This document shows positions 29,884 to 38,009 of a stretch of DNA of 64,000 nt, one piece after another. The stretch spans positions 1 to 64,000 of the forward strand of contig NZ_JAGDEL010000012.1 of the NCBI RefSeq assembly GCF_017497975.1, written 5' to 3'. The stretch comes from Metabacillus bambusae (GTDB lineage: Bacteria; Bacillota; Bacilli; Bacillales; Bacillaceae). The notes under the pieces are model-generated. The model ran no database searches, was not told where the DNA came from, and saw nothing but the letters and a program-made list of their open reading frames with translations. The position numbers were made by a program, and so were the translations under genes. The stretch's first letter is position 1, and each line of letters opens with the position of its first letter.

Positions 29884-30002
29884 ACAAAAGCTATTGGTGC
29901 CTATTTAGCGACAAAGAAAAAAGAGCACGAGCGTTGGATGTTGACTTAGCTTATATAGAGGGAGTGCTGCTGGATGTCAAAGCGCTTATCCTAAGTACAA
30001 GA
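29884..30002. repeat. Degenerate gene-end repeat, family 3 (copy 2)
   Basis: Contains TATTTAGCGACAAAG, GCACGAGCGTTGGATGTTGA and CTAAGTACAAGAATT. The first two recur near 56390-56320 (reverse) and the first and last near 33125-33185. It lies upstream of ythA. Confidence 0.45.
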
Positions 30003-30022
30003 ATTTTATGATTTTCTAAACA

Positions 30023-30050
30023 ATAAAAAAAGTGAGCGAATTTCGCTCAC
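30023..30050 (-). terminator. Terminator of the zinc-binding lipoprotein gene
   Basis: GTGAGCGAA / TTCGCTCAC stem with a 1-nt loop and a T7 tract on the reverse strand, 10 nt after the stop at 30060. Confidence 0.85.
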
Positions 30051-30059
30051 CATTTTACT

Positions 30060-31055
30060 CTATTTACTTGAAAGTGCCTTTTTCAATGTTTCTAGGTTTT
30101 TTTTCATAATGCTAAAATAATCTTCATTATTTTTAATATCTTCATCTGTCACTGTCTCTAAGTTGCTTAATGTTAATGCTTCGGCACCGATTTGCGCTTG
30201 AACAATATCTGTAACATTACTGCTAACATTTGATTCAAAGATAACATAGTTTATTTCATGCTCTGTTGCTGTCTCAATTATTCTTTGTAATTCTTTTTGT
30301 GAAGGCTCCTCAGTAGGCGATAGTCCAAGTACACTAATTTGTTTAATGCCATATCTCTTTTCCCAGTAGCCATATGCAGCATGTGAGACGAGAATTTCTT
30401 TTTTATCTGATTGATTAACTACATCTTTAAATGACTTATCCAAGTCTTCTAATTGTGATTTTAATTGTTGGAAATTTTCTTCAAATGTTTGTTTGCCATC
30501 AGGATGTAATTCGACGAGCGCATTTTTAATATTTTCAGCTAATGTAATAGAAAGAATTGGATCAATCCAAACGTGTGGATCAGTGTCACCATGATCATGT
30601 TCTTCTTCGTGAGTATCTTCCTCATCAACATGTGCTTCATCTTCATGAGTATCTTCTTCTACTGTATGAGCTAAAAGTTCAATTCCTTCTCCAGCATTAA
30701 TAAAGGCAACATTTTCTTTTGCTAATGATTCTTCAATTTGTTCTGCAAAGCTATCAATTCCAACACCTGAATAAATAAAGCCATCAGATTTAGCGATATC
30801 AACCATTAATTTAGACGTAGGTTCGTATGTATGGGCATCTGCTCCTGGTGGTAAAATGCCTTCCACTTCTACTAAATCTCCGCCAATTTTCTTTGTGAAA
30901 TCCTCTAAAGGATAGATTGTTGTATAGATTTTCAACTTGTTAGAATCAGTTGTTTCCTCGTTTGTAGATTGTGTGGAAGCATCGCCACCATTACAGGCTA
31001 CTAGCGAAACGGCTATTAATAAAATAATACTTATAAGTAATGATTGTTTTTTCAT
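30060..31055 (-). CDS. Zinc ABC transporter substrate-binding lipoprotein (ZnuA/AdcA type)
   Basis: 331-aa cluster A-I lipoprotein with lipobox SLVAC (Cys21). Metal-site sequences are GADAHTYEPTS, TDPHVWIDP, SHAAYGYWEKRYG and FESNVSSN. Between residues 130 and 157 an acidic His-rich loop (eight His, thirteen Asp/Glu) precedes the DPHVW ligand. That loop marks zinc rather than manganese binders. No permease or ATPase lies next to it, so it must use a transporter encoded elsewhere. A partial Zur site lies just upstream. Confidence 0.88.
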   Translation of the reverse strand: MKKQSLLISIILLIAVSLVACNGGDASTQSTNEETTDSNKLKIYTTIYPLEDFTKKIGGDLVEVEGILPPGADAHTYEPTSKLMVDIAKSDGFIYSGVGIDSFAEQIEESLAKENVAFINAGEGIELLAHTVEEDTHEDEAHVDEEDTHEEEHDHGDTDPHVWIDPILSITLAENIKNALVELHPDGKQTFEENFQQLKSQLEDLDKSFKDVVNQSDKKEILVSHAAYGYWEKRYGIKQISVLGLSPTEEPSQKELQRIIETATEHEINYVIFESNVSSNVTDIVQAQIGAEALTLSNLETVTDEDIKNNEDYFSIMKKNLETLKKALSSK

Positions 31056-31073
31056 TTTCTTTCTCCCTTCAAT

Positions 31074-31092
31074 AAATCAGCATGATTACGAT
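31074..31092 (-). promoter_or_regulatory. Partial Zur-like site before the zinc lipoprotein gene
   Basis: TCAGCATGATTACGA: the right half ATTACGA is exact and the left half keeps four of seven bases of TCGTAATNATTACGA. It lies about 20 nt before the start on the reverse strand. Confidence 0.4.
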
Positions 31093-31240
31093 TAAGCCTT
31101 TTTTATTATATCTTAATCATTCCGTTTTGAGAATATGTTTTTTAATAAGTTGTTCAAGATACATGCATAGTATTAGCTATATGTTGATTTGGTTTGCATT
31201 ATTTTTAAAAAATGAGTAATCTAAACTATACAAACGAAAC

Positions 31241-31261
31241 AAATAGTAATTATTACGATTT
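31241..31261 (+). promoter_or_regulatory. Zur box upstream of the carbonic anhydrase gene
   Basis: The core TAGTAATTATTACGA with AAA and TTT flanks matches the Bacillus Zur consensus (TCGTAATNATTACGA within A/T flanks) with a single mismatch. A TATAAT -10 follows at 31263-31268, so bound Zur would block the promoter. Confidence 0.75.
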
Positions 31262-31339
31262 ATATAATAGTATATAAATAGTGAAAAAACAAGAGTTATG
31301 ATATATTTAGATAAATCAAAAAATACTGGAGGATTAACT

Positions 31340-31903
31340 ATGAGAATCGTTGATGAAATTTTAGTTCACAATGAAAAGTTTGTGACTAACAAAGAATTTG
31401 TACAGTTTGAGACAACAAAGTTTCCAGAGAAGAAACTGGTAATCCTATCCTGTATGGATACTAGATTAGTTGAGCTTTTACCAAAGGCAATGAACATTAG
31501 AAATGGTGATGTGAAACATGTTAAAAGCGCTGGAGCGATTGTCGCCCATCCATTTGGGAGTATTATGAGAAGTATTTTGGTTGCTGTATATGAATTAAAT
31601 GCTGATGAAATTTGTGTCATTGGCCACCATGATTGTGGGATGAGTAAATTAAATGCTGATTCTTTTCTAGGACATGCAGTTGAAAGAGGAATTTCAGAAG
31701 AAACAATAGAGACACTGAAATATTCAGGGATTGATTTAAATCGCTGGCTAAAAGGTTTTGACAAAGTAGAGGATAGTGTTCGAGATAGTGTAGAGCGAAT
31801 CAAAAATCATCCACTTCTAGCAGAGAATATACCAGTTCACGGTTTGGTTATTGACCCTGCAACAGGGAAATTAGATGTGGTTGTAAATGGGTATGAAGAT
31901 TAA
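31340..31903 (+). CDS. ytiB: Beta-carbonic anhydrase YtiB
   Basis: 187-aa cytoplasmic beta-class carbonic anhydrase. Zinc ligands are Cys and Asp of SCMDTRL (CxDxR) and His/Cys of GHHDCGMS. GGAGG lies 7 nt before ATG 31340; the open frame from 31298 is not needed. In B. subtilis the neighbouring gene is the Zur-controlled ribosomal protein gene ytiA (rpmE2), from memory. That gene is absent here, yet a Zur box stands directly before ytiB. Confidence 0.9.
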   Translation: MRIVDEILVHNEKFVTNKEFVQFETTKFPEKKLVILSCMDTRLVELLPKAMNIRNGDVKHVKSAGAIVAHPFGSIMRSILVAVYELNADEICVIGHHDCGMSKLNADSFLGHAVERGISEETIETLKYSGIDLNRWLKGFDKVEDSVRDSVERIKNHPLLAENIPVHGLVIDPATGKLDVVVNGYED

Positions 31904-31947
31904 AATTTTTTCTATGTTTCATTTGGAAAATAGGTGTTAACGATCAT

Positions 31948-31987
31948 AAAGCAGTGGATTTCATAATCGAAATCACACTGCTTTTTT
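31948..31987 (+). terminator. Terminator of ytiB
   Basis: AAAGCAGTGGATTTC / GAAATCACACTGCTTT stem with a 6-nt loop and T6. It is almost the same hairpin as the one at 59733. Confidence 0.85.
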
Positions 31988-32053
31988 CTTACTTAATGAA
32001 CGGCAAACGGTATAGAATATCCCCTGATAAAGGAAGGAGTAGAGATGTTTTTT

Positions 32054-32278
32054 CTATTTCTCGTTTTTTTCCGGAACAGGATCAACACCACCAGGATGAA
32101 AAGGATGGCATTTTAAAATCCGTTTTATCGTTAAATAACTTCCTTTGAACACACCGAAGCGGCGATATGCTTCTAACCCATAATGTGAGCAGGTTGGATA
32201 AAAACGACATGTTGGAGGCGTAATTGGTGAAATGAATTTCTGATAAAAACGTATTATAGCTATAAACAAATGCTTCAT
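32054..32278 (-). CDS. yidD: Membrane protein insertion efficiency factor YidD
   Basis: 74-aa YidD-family protein (YtjA in B. subtilis). An amphipathic N-terminus ([15 protein letters not shown]) precedes the conserved [15 protein letters not shown] and [11 protein letters not shown]. It acts at the membrane with the YidC/Sec insertion machinery. I start at Met 32278, where family homology begins. The frame stays open to 32479, but that extension runs into the inserted element at 32407-32543 and is not family sequence. Confidence 0.88.
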   Translation of the reverse strand: MKHLFIAIIRFYQKFISPITPPTCRFYPTCSHYGLEAYRRFGVFKGSYLTIKRILKCHPFHPGGVDPVPEKNEK

Positions 32279-32406
32279 CTTAGCTTCATACTCTCCTAAT
32301 CCTTCTTTTCTTTTAGTATACGTTTTTTTTAGTGAAAGCCAAGTTTTTTGATCTACGAAGTTGTGCTTAAGTGAATTTAACCCTAGTTGTTTCTCTTGAT
32401 TAAGAA

Positions 32407-32543
32407 GGCTCTTTTCTAAAAGAATTGTTGCTTTTAAGACAAAAACTAATTCAGGTTGATTGGAGCGGAAAGCGAGCATCTGGAGAGGAAATCAACCACA
32501 TTGTATTACTTGGTAAATAGCAGCAAAGTTTGCGAAAACAGCC
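32407..32543 (+). mobile_element. MITE-like element, internally deleted copy
   Basis: 137 bp with ends GGCTCTTTTC and GAAAACAGCC, flanked by ATTAAGAA (32399-32406) and ATTAAGAC (32544-32551), a 7/8 target duplication. It keeps TTGTTGCTTTTAA, GGTTGATTGGAGCGGAAAGC and TAGCAGCAAAGTTTGC but lacks about 70 bp of the core present in its relatives. It sits between yidD and luxS. Confidence 0.85.
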
Positions 32544-32633
32544 ATTAAGACAAACTACCTTGGTTAAAATGAATACGAATTTTGAGTTAATATGTTACAA
32601 TGATAAAAGAATTTTACATTAGGAGTGAAGAGA

Positions 32634-33107
32634 ATGCCTTCAGTTGAAAGCTTTGAATTAGATCATAATGCAGTAAAAGCACCATATGTTCGTCATTGTG
32701 GTGTTCATAAGGTTGGCAGTGATGGAGAAGTAAATAAGTTCGATATTCGTTTTTGCCAGCCAAATAAACAAGCGATGAAGCCTGATACGATTCATACACT
32801 TGAACATTTATTAGCATTTAATATCCGTGAGCATGCTGAAAAGTATAATCATTTTGACATTATTGATATTTCTCCAATGGGTTGTCAAACTGGTTATTAT
32901 TTAGTTGTAAGTGGAAATCCAGAAGTAACAGAAATCATTGATTTATTAGAAGATACGCTTAAATCAGCTGTTGAAATAACAAAGATTCCTGCTGCTAATG
33001 AAACACAATGTGGCCAAGCGAAGCTTCATGATTTAGAAGGTGCTAAACGTTTAATGCGTTTTTGGCTTGAGCAAGATAAAGAAGAATTAGCAAAGGTATT
33101 TGGATAA
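32634..33107 (+). CDS. luxS: S-ribosylhomocysteine lyase LuxS
   Basis: Cleaves S-ribosylhomocysteine to homocysteine and the AI-2 precursor, part of SAM recycling. Zinc-binding HTLEHLLAF (His, His) and [11 protein letters not shown] (Cys), and the catalytic Cys in [10 protein letters not shown] near residue 84. 157 aa, full length. ATG 32634 has AGGAGTGA 5-8 nt upstream; the GTG three codons earlier overlaps that site. metK, which makes SAM, lies 16 kb downstream. Confidence 0.97.
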   Translation: MPSVESFELDHNAVKAPYVRHCGVHKVGSDGEVNKFDIRFCQPNKQAMKPDTIHTLEHLLAFNIREHAEKYNHFDIIDISPMGCQTGYYLVVSGNPEVTEIIDLLEDTLKSAVEITKIPAANETQCGQAKLHDLEGAKRLMRFWLEQDKEELAKVFG

Positions 33108-33111
33108 GAAC

Positions 33112-33190
33112 AAAAGCGTAAGTGCCCGTTTAGCGATGTATGAACTTGAGCTGGATGATAGACTGTTATCCAAAGTACAAGAATTGTCCT
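33112..33190. repeat. Degenerate gene-end repeat, family 3 (copy 3)
   Basis: AAAAGCGTAAGTGCCCGTTT followed by AGCGATGTATGAAC and ending AAAGTACAAGAATT. These segments recur at 29884-30002 and, reversed, at 56290-56395. Confidence 0.45.
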
Positions 33191-33197
33191 AAACGAT

Positions 33198-33234
33198 AAA
33201 AAATCGGTGTCCCTTTTGGGAACACCGATTTTTT
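33198..33234. terminator. Shared terminator of luxS and folE2
   Basis: AATCGGTGTCCC / GGGAACACCGATT stem with A and T tracts on both sides, so it serves both converging genes. Confidence 0.87.
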
Positions 33235-34138
33235 AATCTTTACGATAACTTAAACTAGCAATGGCATCATGTAAATGAATAGATTCTTCGTTGCGGCATT
33301 CAACTGTAAATGCTTGGACAAAATCCAATTCATATAAATCAGCAGCAACTAGTCTTACCATATCTTCAACAAATCGTGGGTTTTCATAGGCTGTCTCTGT
33401 TACCATCTTTTCATCAGGACGTTTTAGTACAGGATGAATCATCGCACTCGCATTTGATTCTGCAGCGTTTAATAAAGCTGCTTTCCAATCTTTTTCCTCA
33501 ATGTAATCTTCGGTGAACTCCACATTCATGGTTACATATCCACGCTGGTTATGTGCGCTATATTCACTTATTTCTTTAGAACATGGACAAAGGGTTGTAA
33601 CAGCACACGTTAAAGAAGCAGAACTAATAAATCCAACATCTTCAACATAGGAAACGGAAATTGTTGCATCTGCATGGTTTAAACCAATTAATTCAGAGCT
33701 TGGTCCTTTACGCTCGTAAAACCATGGGAATGCTACTTCAATGCTTGCATCTTTTTGTTTAAGACGTTCAGCAAGTTCTTTTGTGAAATCATACAGACTT
33801 TTAATAGAAGGGGTAAACCCTCCATTTTGACGATATGTTTCAAGCTGTTCCGTAAATCGACTCATATTTGTTCCTTTTGAATCATGGAAGATTTTACTAG
33901 TCATTTTAAAACTAGCTATCGTCGTTTGTTGTGTAGGGTTTAGATCAGATTTTAACATAATAGGATGTTTCACATTGCTAATTCCTACAGAGTCTATAGT
34001 AAAAAGGAAGTCCTTTTTAGCATTTTGTAAATCTGGCATTTGTTCCTTTTCAGTAGGTTTAAGTTTTAAACCTGGTTCAACAGAGCCAAATAGCTTATGA
34101 CGTTCCTTTTTCGGTGGCAAGTTTATCTTTCTTGTCAT
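33233..34138 (-). CDS. folE2: GTP cyclohydrolase FolE2
   Basis: Type IB GTP cyclohydrolase, first step of folate synthesis, which does not need zinc strictly. Family sequences are DSVGISNVKHPI, GTNMSRF and the active-site segment TLCPCSKEISEYSAHNQRG. 301 aa. The second of two adjacent Met codons (34138) has the better 6-nt spacing from GAGGAG. In B. subtilis folE2 (yciA) belongs to the Zur regulon. I see no Zur box here, only a SigA-type promoter. Confidence 0.93.
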   Translation of the reverse strand: MTRKINLPPKKERHKLFGSVEPGLKLKPTEKEQMPDLQNAKKDFLFTIDSVGISNVKHPIMLKSDLNPTQQTTIASFKMTSKIFHDSKGTNMSRFTEQLETYRQNGGFTPSIKSLYDFTKELAERLKQKDASIEVAFPWFYERKGPSSELIGLNHADATISVSYVEDVGFISSASLTCAVTTLCPCSKEISEYSAHNQRGYVTMNVEFTEDYIEEKDWKAALLNAAESNASAMIHPVLKRPDEKMVTETAYENPRFVEDMVRLVAADLYELDFVQAFTVECRNEESIHLHDAIASLSYRKD

Positions 34139-34169
34139 CATGGTCTCCTCTCACTTACTCGATATTGAG

Positions 34170-34199
34170 AGTATACTGTATGAAGATAGGTAACATCAA
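34170..34199 (-). promoter_or_regulatory. folE2 promoter
   Basis: On the reverse strand TTGATG (34199-34194), an 18-bp spacer, and TATACT (34175-34170), about 32 nt before the start codon. No Zur-like palindrome overlaps it. Confidence 0.6.
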
Positions 34200-34494
34200 T
34201 GATTATATCTTGTAAATTGTCGAAGATTGTAAGAATTTTTATTATATTACCACTTCATTGAATGTAATAAGACTTGACCCTTTTATAACTATTAATTTGA
34301 GAGATGCAATTCGATTTCTCTTTCAATAAAAACAAACACATTTATTAATCTATTTGTCCAATCTTTCTTAATTAAAAGGAAGTATAATATATTAACTCTT
34401 TTATATACGTTCTCTTGTCAAATTAGCAACAAACCTCAAGGGATAGCAAGGATTAGTCAACGATTGATATGGAAAATAATAATAAGGGAAGTGG
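34200..34494. other. AT-rich region between folE2 and the sulfotransferase genes
   Basis: About 300 bp, no ORF. A TATAAT at 34385-34390 could be a -10 for the sulfotransferase gene, but no convincing -35 stands 17 bp before it. Nothing else is recognisable. Confidence 0.4.
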
Positions 34495-35232
34495 TTGATT
34501 AATTTGGGAATAATAGGTAACCTTCAATTTGATTGGATAATCAATTTATTAAGAGGGAAGGAGAAGAAAAATCCGCAAAAAAGCAAATTATTTTTAGTGT
34601 TATCTCTCCATAGATCTGGGTCAAGTGCAACAGCTGGGGTGTTACACCATTTAGGCGTCCATATGGGGGACAACTTATTGGATGCAGATTATTCAAATCC
34701 AAAAGGACATTTTGAAAATCTTGACTTTCTAAAAATAAATGAAAAAATCCTTGCCTCTGTAGGTGCAAAATGGTCTGCACCACCTTTAAGAGAAACAATT
34801 ATCTCTTCTAACTTTTCTAAATGTGAAATCAGGTCGTTCTTACTTAATCAAAAAAAACCTATTTGGGGATTAAAGGATCCCAGAACCGTCTTAACATTTG
34901 ATATTTGGAAATCACATTTAGAAGATATTGCCGATGTTACTTACGTGTTTGTTTGGCGTTCCTTAGAAGAGTCAGCTCAATCGCTTGCTAACAGGCATAA
35001 ATACGATTTGATAGCTGCAAGAGAGATTTTAGCTGCTTACTTTGAAAACCTAATGTACTTTCGAGAAAAGCTTGAAAAGGAAAATAGAGACATTATTGAC
35101 GTTCAGTTTAATAATCTTTTGGATAGACCAGAAGATTTTATTAAAGAAATTAATCTTAGAATAAATCAACCGTCTGATCATAATCTTGATGTAATTAAGA
35201 AGTTTTTAGATAAACGATTAAAACATTTTTAA
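34495..35232 (+). CDS. Sulfotransferase-family protein
   Basis: 245-aa protein with a PAPS-binding P-loop-like start, LHRSGSSATAGVLHHLG (residues 37-53), then WGLKDPRTVLTF and VTYVFVWRSLEESAQSLANR, which aligns with the 3'-phosphate-binding Arg/Ser segment of sulfotransferases. LNF-like C-terminal features are weak. The acceptor is unknown. The start is TTG 34495 with AAGGGA upstream; a second TTG at 34504 is possible. A second, unrelated sulfotransferase follows after 130 bp. Such genes are uncommon in bacilli and this stretch is more AT-rich than its surroundings, so acquisition is plausible. Confidence 0.75.
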   Translation: MINLGIIGNLQFDWIINLLRGKEKKNPQKSKLFLVLSLHRSGSSATAGVLHHLGVHMGDNLLDADYSNPKGHFENLDFLKINEKILASVGAKWSAPPLRETIISSNFSKCEIRSFLLNQKKPIWGLKDPRTVLTFDIWKSHLEDIADVTYVFVWRSLEESAQSLANRHKYDLIAAREILAAYFENLMYFREKLEKENRDIIDVQFNNLLDRPEDFIKEINLRINQPSDHNLDVIKKFLDKRLKHF

Positions 35233-35365
35233 AATATTATAAATGAATTGTGTTAGTCAATTTTAAATAAACATACCTATACTAACAAAGGATTAATAGG
35301 GTAAAAACCAACCAACTAATAATGGTTGAGTGAGACTAGGGACCGTTCCCTCTGGAGGTTCAATA

Positions 35366-36154
35366 ATGAGTGAAGATATTTTACAGGATGACTTCTCTAA
35401 ACAATCTATTCCTCATTTTTTGATTATTGGTGCCCAAAAATGTGGGACCACTTCTCTTTATAACTATTTAATTCAACATCCTCAAATAATTCCTGCTTTA
35501 AGTAAAGAGGTACATTTTTTTGATATCTACTTTGAAAAAGGTATGGATTGGTATCGCAATCAATTTCCCTCGTTAGAATCTAAAAGATGGATTACAGGGG
35601 AAGCTAGTCCATACTATTTATTTCATCCACATGCACCTAAAAGAATCCATCAATTCATTCCGAAAATAAAATTGATCGTTTTATTAAGAAATCCTGTTGA
35701 TAGAGCATATTCCCATTATCATCATCAAGTCCGGATGGGAACAGAACCGTTATCTTTTAATGAAGCCATAAAAAAGGAAGAGTCAAGATTAAAACCGGAA
35801 CGAATAGAAATTTTGAAAAATGAAAATTATCACAGTCCAATCTATCAGAATTGTTCTTATTTGGCGAGGGGGCGCTATGTGGAGCAATTAAAGAATTGGA
35901 TGAATTTTTTTTCAATGGAACAATTCTTGATAATAAGAAGCGAGGACTTCTATTCAAATCCGACATTAATCTTTCATCGTGTTTTGGATTTTTTAGGCGT
36001 ACAAATGCTTGAGCTCAAACAGTATACAAAACATAACTTTGGTGATTATCCAAAGCTAAATTCTCAATTTAGAAATGAACTTTTGACTTATTTTGAGCCT
36101 TATAATCGAGAGCTTTATGATTATTTAGGTGTTGATTTTGGTTGGGACAAATAA
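35366..36154 (+). CDS. Heparan-sulfate-type sulfotransferase domain protein
   Basis: 262-aa protein with the 5'-PSB loop FLIIGAQKCGTTSLYNYL (residues 21-38) and the 3'-PB segment LIVLLRNPVDRAYSHYHH. The family moves sulfate from PAPS to a sugar or amine. EVHFFDIYF and GEASPYYLFHPHAPKRI are the usual intervening blocks. GGAGG lies 7 nt before ATG 35366. No signal peptide. It is only distantly related to the upstream gene. A strong terminator overlaps the stop codon. Confidence 0.88.
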   Translation: MSEDILQDDFSKQSIPHFLIIGAQKCGTTSLYNYLIQHPQIIPALSKEVHFFDIYFEKGMDWYRNQFPSLESKRWITGEASPYYLFHPHAPKRIHQFIPKIKLIVLLRNPVDRAYSHYHHQVRMGTEPLSFNEAIKKEESRLKPERIEILKNENYHSPIYQNCSYLARGRYVEQLKNWMNFFSMEQFLIIRSEDFYSNPTLIFHRVLDFLGVQMLELKQYTKHNFGDYPKLNSQFRNELLTYFEPYNRELYDYLGVDFGWDK

Positions 36155-36186
36155 AACGCTTAACAAGATAAACTGTTAAGCGTTTT
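36153..36186 (+). terminator. Terminator of the sulfotransferase pair
   Basis: Perfect 13-bp stem AAAACGCTTAACA / TGTTAAGCGTTTT with an 8-nt loop. Both arms carry A/T ends. Confidence 0.87.
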
Positions 36187-36290
36187 ACGAAAATGGTATA
36201 TTTTAGGCTTTTTGAATCTGTTTTTTCTCTCATTTATCTATCTATCATCATGTGTGAATTAATGGTAAATATGTTCCGAAAAGCTAAGTT

Positions 36291-36653
36291 CTATATAACA
36301 GGACGTGAATTAGGTTCCCAAATAAATAAATCACCATATTTAAATGTAGCGTTATTATCGACACTTCCAGTAATAGTAATCCCAGAAATATAAGGCACAA
36401 TATTTAGATCGTTTGATCGTACAAGAACTTCGTACCGATCAGGAAAGAGAGCAGGAGTAATTTCTCGAAAATCCCCACTGCTTGGGGGAATTGTGAAAGT
36501 TTCATCAAATACAGTAGTCTTAGGTGATGTTGATGTGTCAAATAACAAAACTTGAACTGTTTGTGTATCTGGGGTTTTATTCATTAGATCAACTCGAACA
36601 GAACTAAGATTTAGTAATGTGCCACTTATTTGGCCTGTAGAGTATGCAAACAT
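36291..36653 (-). CDS. Conserved-looking protein of unknown function, probably beta-sandwich
   Basis: 120-aa protein without Cys or membrane segment. It alternates beta-prone stretches (VRVDLMNKTPDTQTVQVLLF, PDRYEVLVRSN, ISGITITGSV) with polar turns and ends WEPNSRPVI, the look of a small extracellular or spore-surface beta-sandwich. I do not recognise a family. AGGGAGG lies about 9 nt before ATG 36653, so it is likely expressed. It stands alone, convergent with the sulfotransferases. No signal peptide. Confidence 0.65.
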   Translation of the reverse strand: MFAYSTGQISGTLLNLSSVRVDLMNKTPDTQTVQVLLFDTSTSPKTTVFDETFTIPPSSGDFREITPALFPDRYEVLVRSNDLNIVPYISGITITGSVDNNATFKYGDLFIWEPNSRPVI

Positions 36654-36994
36654 AAATCATAACCTCCCTTTTCTTATAATGTAATAACAATATATTAAAG
36701 TTTGCTTCTTTTCTCTTGTGTATGTATCTAGCAAAAAAAAATTTTAATAGTTTTTTGTATCTTAGCACATATGGAGACTTATTAGATCTAAAGTTTGGAC
36801 GGGTATGTGGCCTTCTAAAGTGTCTTACCTTAGTAAATAAACCAGCATTTCTTATACAACAATGTGTAAAATGATAGGGTAAGAAAAAAGTTTCATCAGT
36901 GCAAAAATAGTATAAGCTAAAATAAGAGTCATAATCTCTTAACTAAACTAGTATGCTATACTACATAATGAATAAAAGGATAGGAGTTTAAAAG
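36654..36994. other. Divergent intergenic region before the ycgR-like gene
   Basis: 340 bp, no ORF. TATACT near 36955 may be the -10 of the downstream operon. GGGTAA at about 36879 resembles a SigB -10, but no GTTTAA stands at the right distance. Confidence 0.4.
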
Positions 36995-37993
36995 ATGAAT
37001 AAACCTGTATTACCTTTATTTCGAGAGGTTTTTGCTCTAGGGTTAATAGGATTGTTTTTTTATTTATTTTTGTTTGTAGATTTCCAGGACATATCTTTCA
37101 ATGTACCTTCTGAATTATTGACAGTGAATACAATGTTTTTAAGCATATTATTAGAGGCAATTCCATTTATCTTATTAGGTGTGTTTATTTCAGCCTTGAT
37201 TCAAACCTTTGTGTCAGAAGATTTTATTAAACGTGTGTTACCAAAGAATGCTATTGTCGCCCTTTTACCTGCAGCTTTATTGGGTGCTATTTTTCCGATT
37301 TGTGAATGTGCAATTGTACCCATAGTGAGACGCTTAATGAAAAAAGGGATGCCACTACATCTTGGCGTTGTCTTCTTGGTTGGAGCTCCTATATTAAACC
37401 CTGTCGTATTTGCTTCTACTTTTTATGCATTTGGGGCAGAAAAGCATATTGCCTATGCAAGAATGGGACTAGCATTTGTTCTTTCCATTGTGATCGGGTT
37501 TATTATTTATCTTATCTTTAAAAATAAAGACCAATTGAAGATAAAACAAGAGATTATAGTAGGTCATTCTCATGGAAGTGAGAGTGTTGGAAAGTTAAAA
37601 TCAACATTATTTCATGCCAGTGATGAGTTTTTTGAAATGGGCAAGTTTTTAATATTAGGAGCTTTTATTGCTAGTCTTTTTCAAACATTTCTTGACCGTA
37701 CCCTTTTAACAGAGATTGGTTCAAATGAGATCCTTTCTCCTGCAATTATGATGGCATTTGGATACATACTCTCTTTATGCTCTGAAGCTGATGCTTTTGT
37801 AGCAGCTTCCTTTAGTGGTTCGTTTACAACAGGATCACTTTTAGCATTTTTAGTGTATGGGCCGATGCTTGATTTAAAGAATACTATTATGTTGTTTGCG
37901 TTTTTTAAAGCAAGGTTTGTCGCTACATTTATCGTAATCGTAACAATTGTTGTTTATCTATCGATATTAGTTTATCAGCAGTTTTTCCTGTAG
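36995..37993 (+). CDS. ycgR: Permease, DUF318/YraQ family (YcgR type)
   Basis: 332-aa membrane protein with about eight helices. LPAALLGAIFPICECAIVPI is the conserved Cys-containing membrane motif of this permease family (C-E-C), and SLCSEADAFVAASF the second one. The substrate is unknown. AGGAG lies 9 nt before ATG 36995. Together with the following TIGR03943 gene it forms the YcgR/YcgQ pair of B. subtilis, which almost always occurs as a two-gene unit. Confidence 0.85.
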   Translation: MNKPVLPLFREVFALGLIGLFFYLFLFVDFQDISFNVPSELLTVNTMFLSILLEAIPFILLGVFISALIQTFVSEDFIKRVLPKNAIVALLPAALLGAIFPICECAIVPIVRRLMKKGMPLHLGVVFLVGAPILNPVVFASTFYAFGAEKHIAYARMGLAFVLSIVIGFIIYLIFKNKDQLKIKQEIIVGHSHGSESVGKLKSTLFHASDEFFEMGKFLILGAFIASLFQTFLDRTLLTEIGSNEILSPAIMMAFGYILSLCSEADAFVAASFSGSFTTGSLLAFLVYGPMLDLKNTIMLFAFFKARFVATFIVIVTIVVYLSILVYQQFFL

Positions 37994-38009
37994 AAGGGTG
38001 GGGGAAGAA

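Noticed and set aside
31366-31803. 145-codon reverse ORF opposite ytiB
   Set aside because: Antisense to the well-supported carbonic anhydrase gene; no ribosome site.
31954-32148. 64-codon forward ORF
   Set aside because: It overlaps the ytiB terminator and the 3' end of yidD, with no ribosome site.
34139-34260. Zur box upstream of folE2
   Set aside because: Expected from B. subtilis, but no sequence close to TCGTAATNATTACGA is present.
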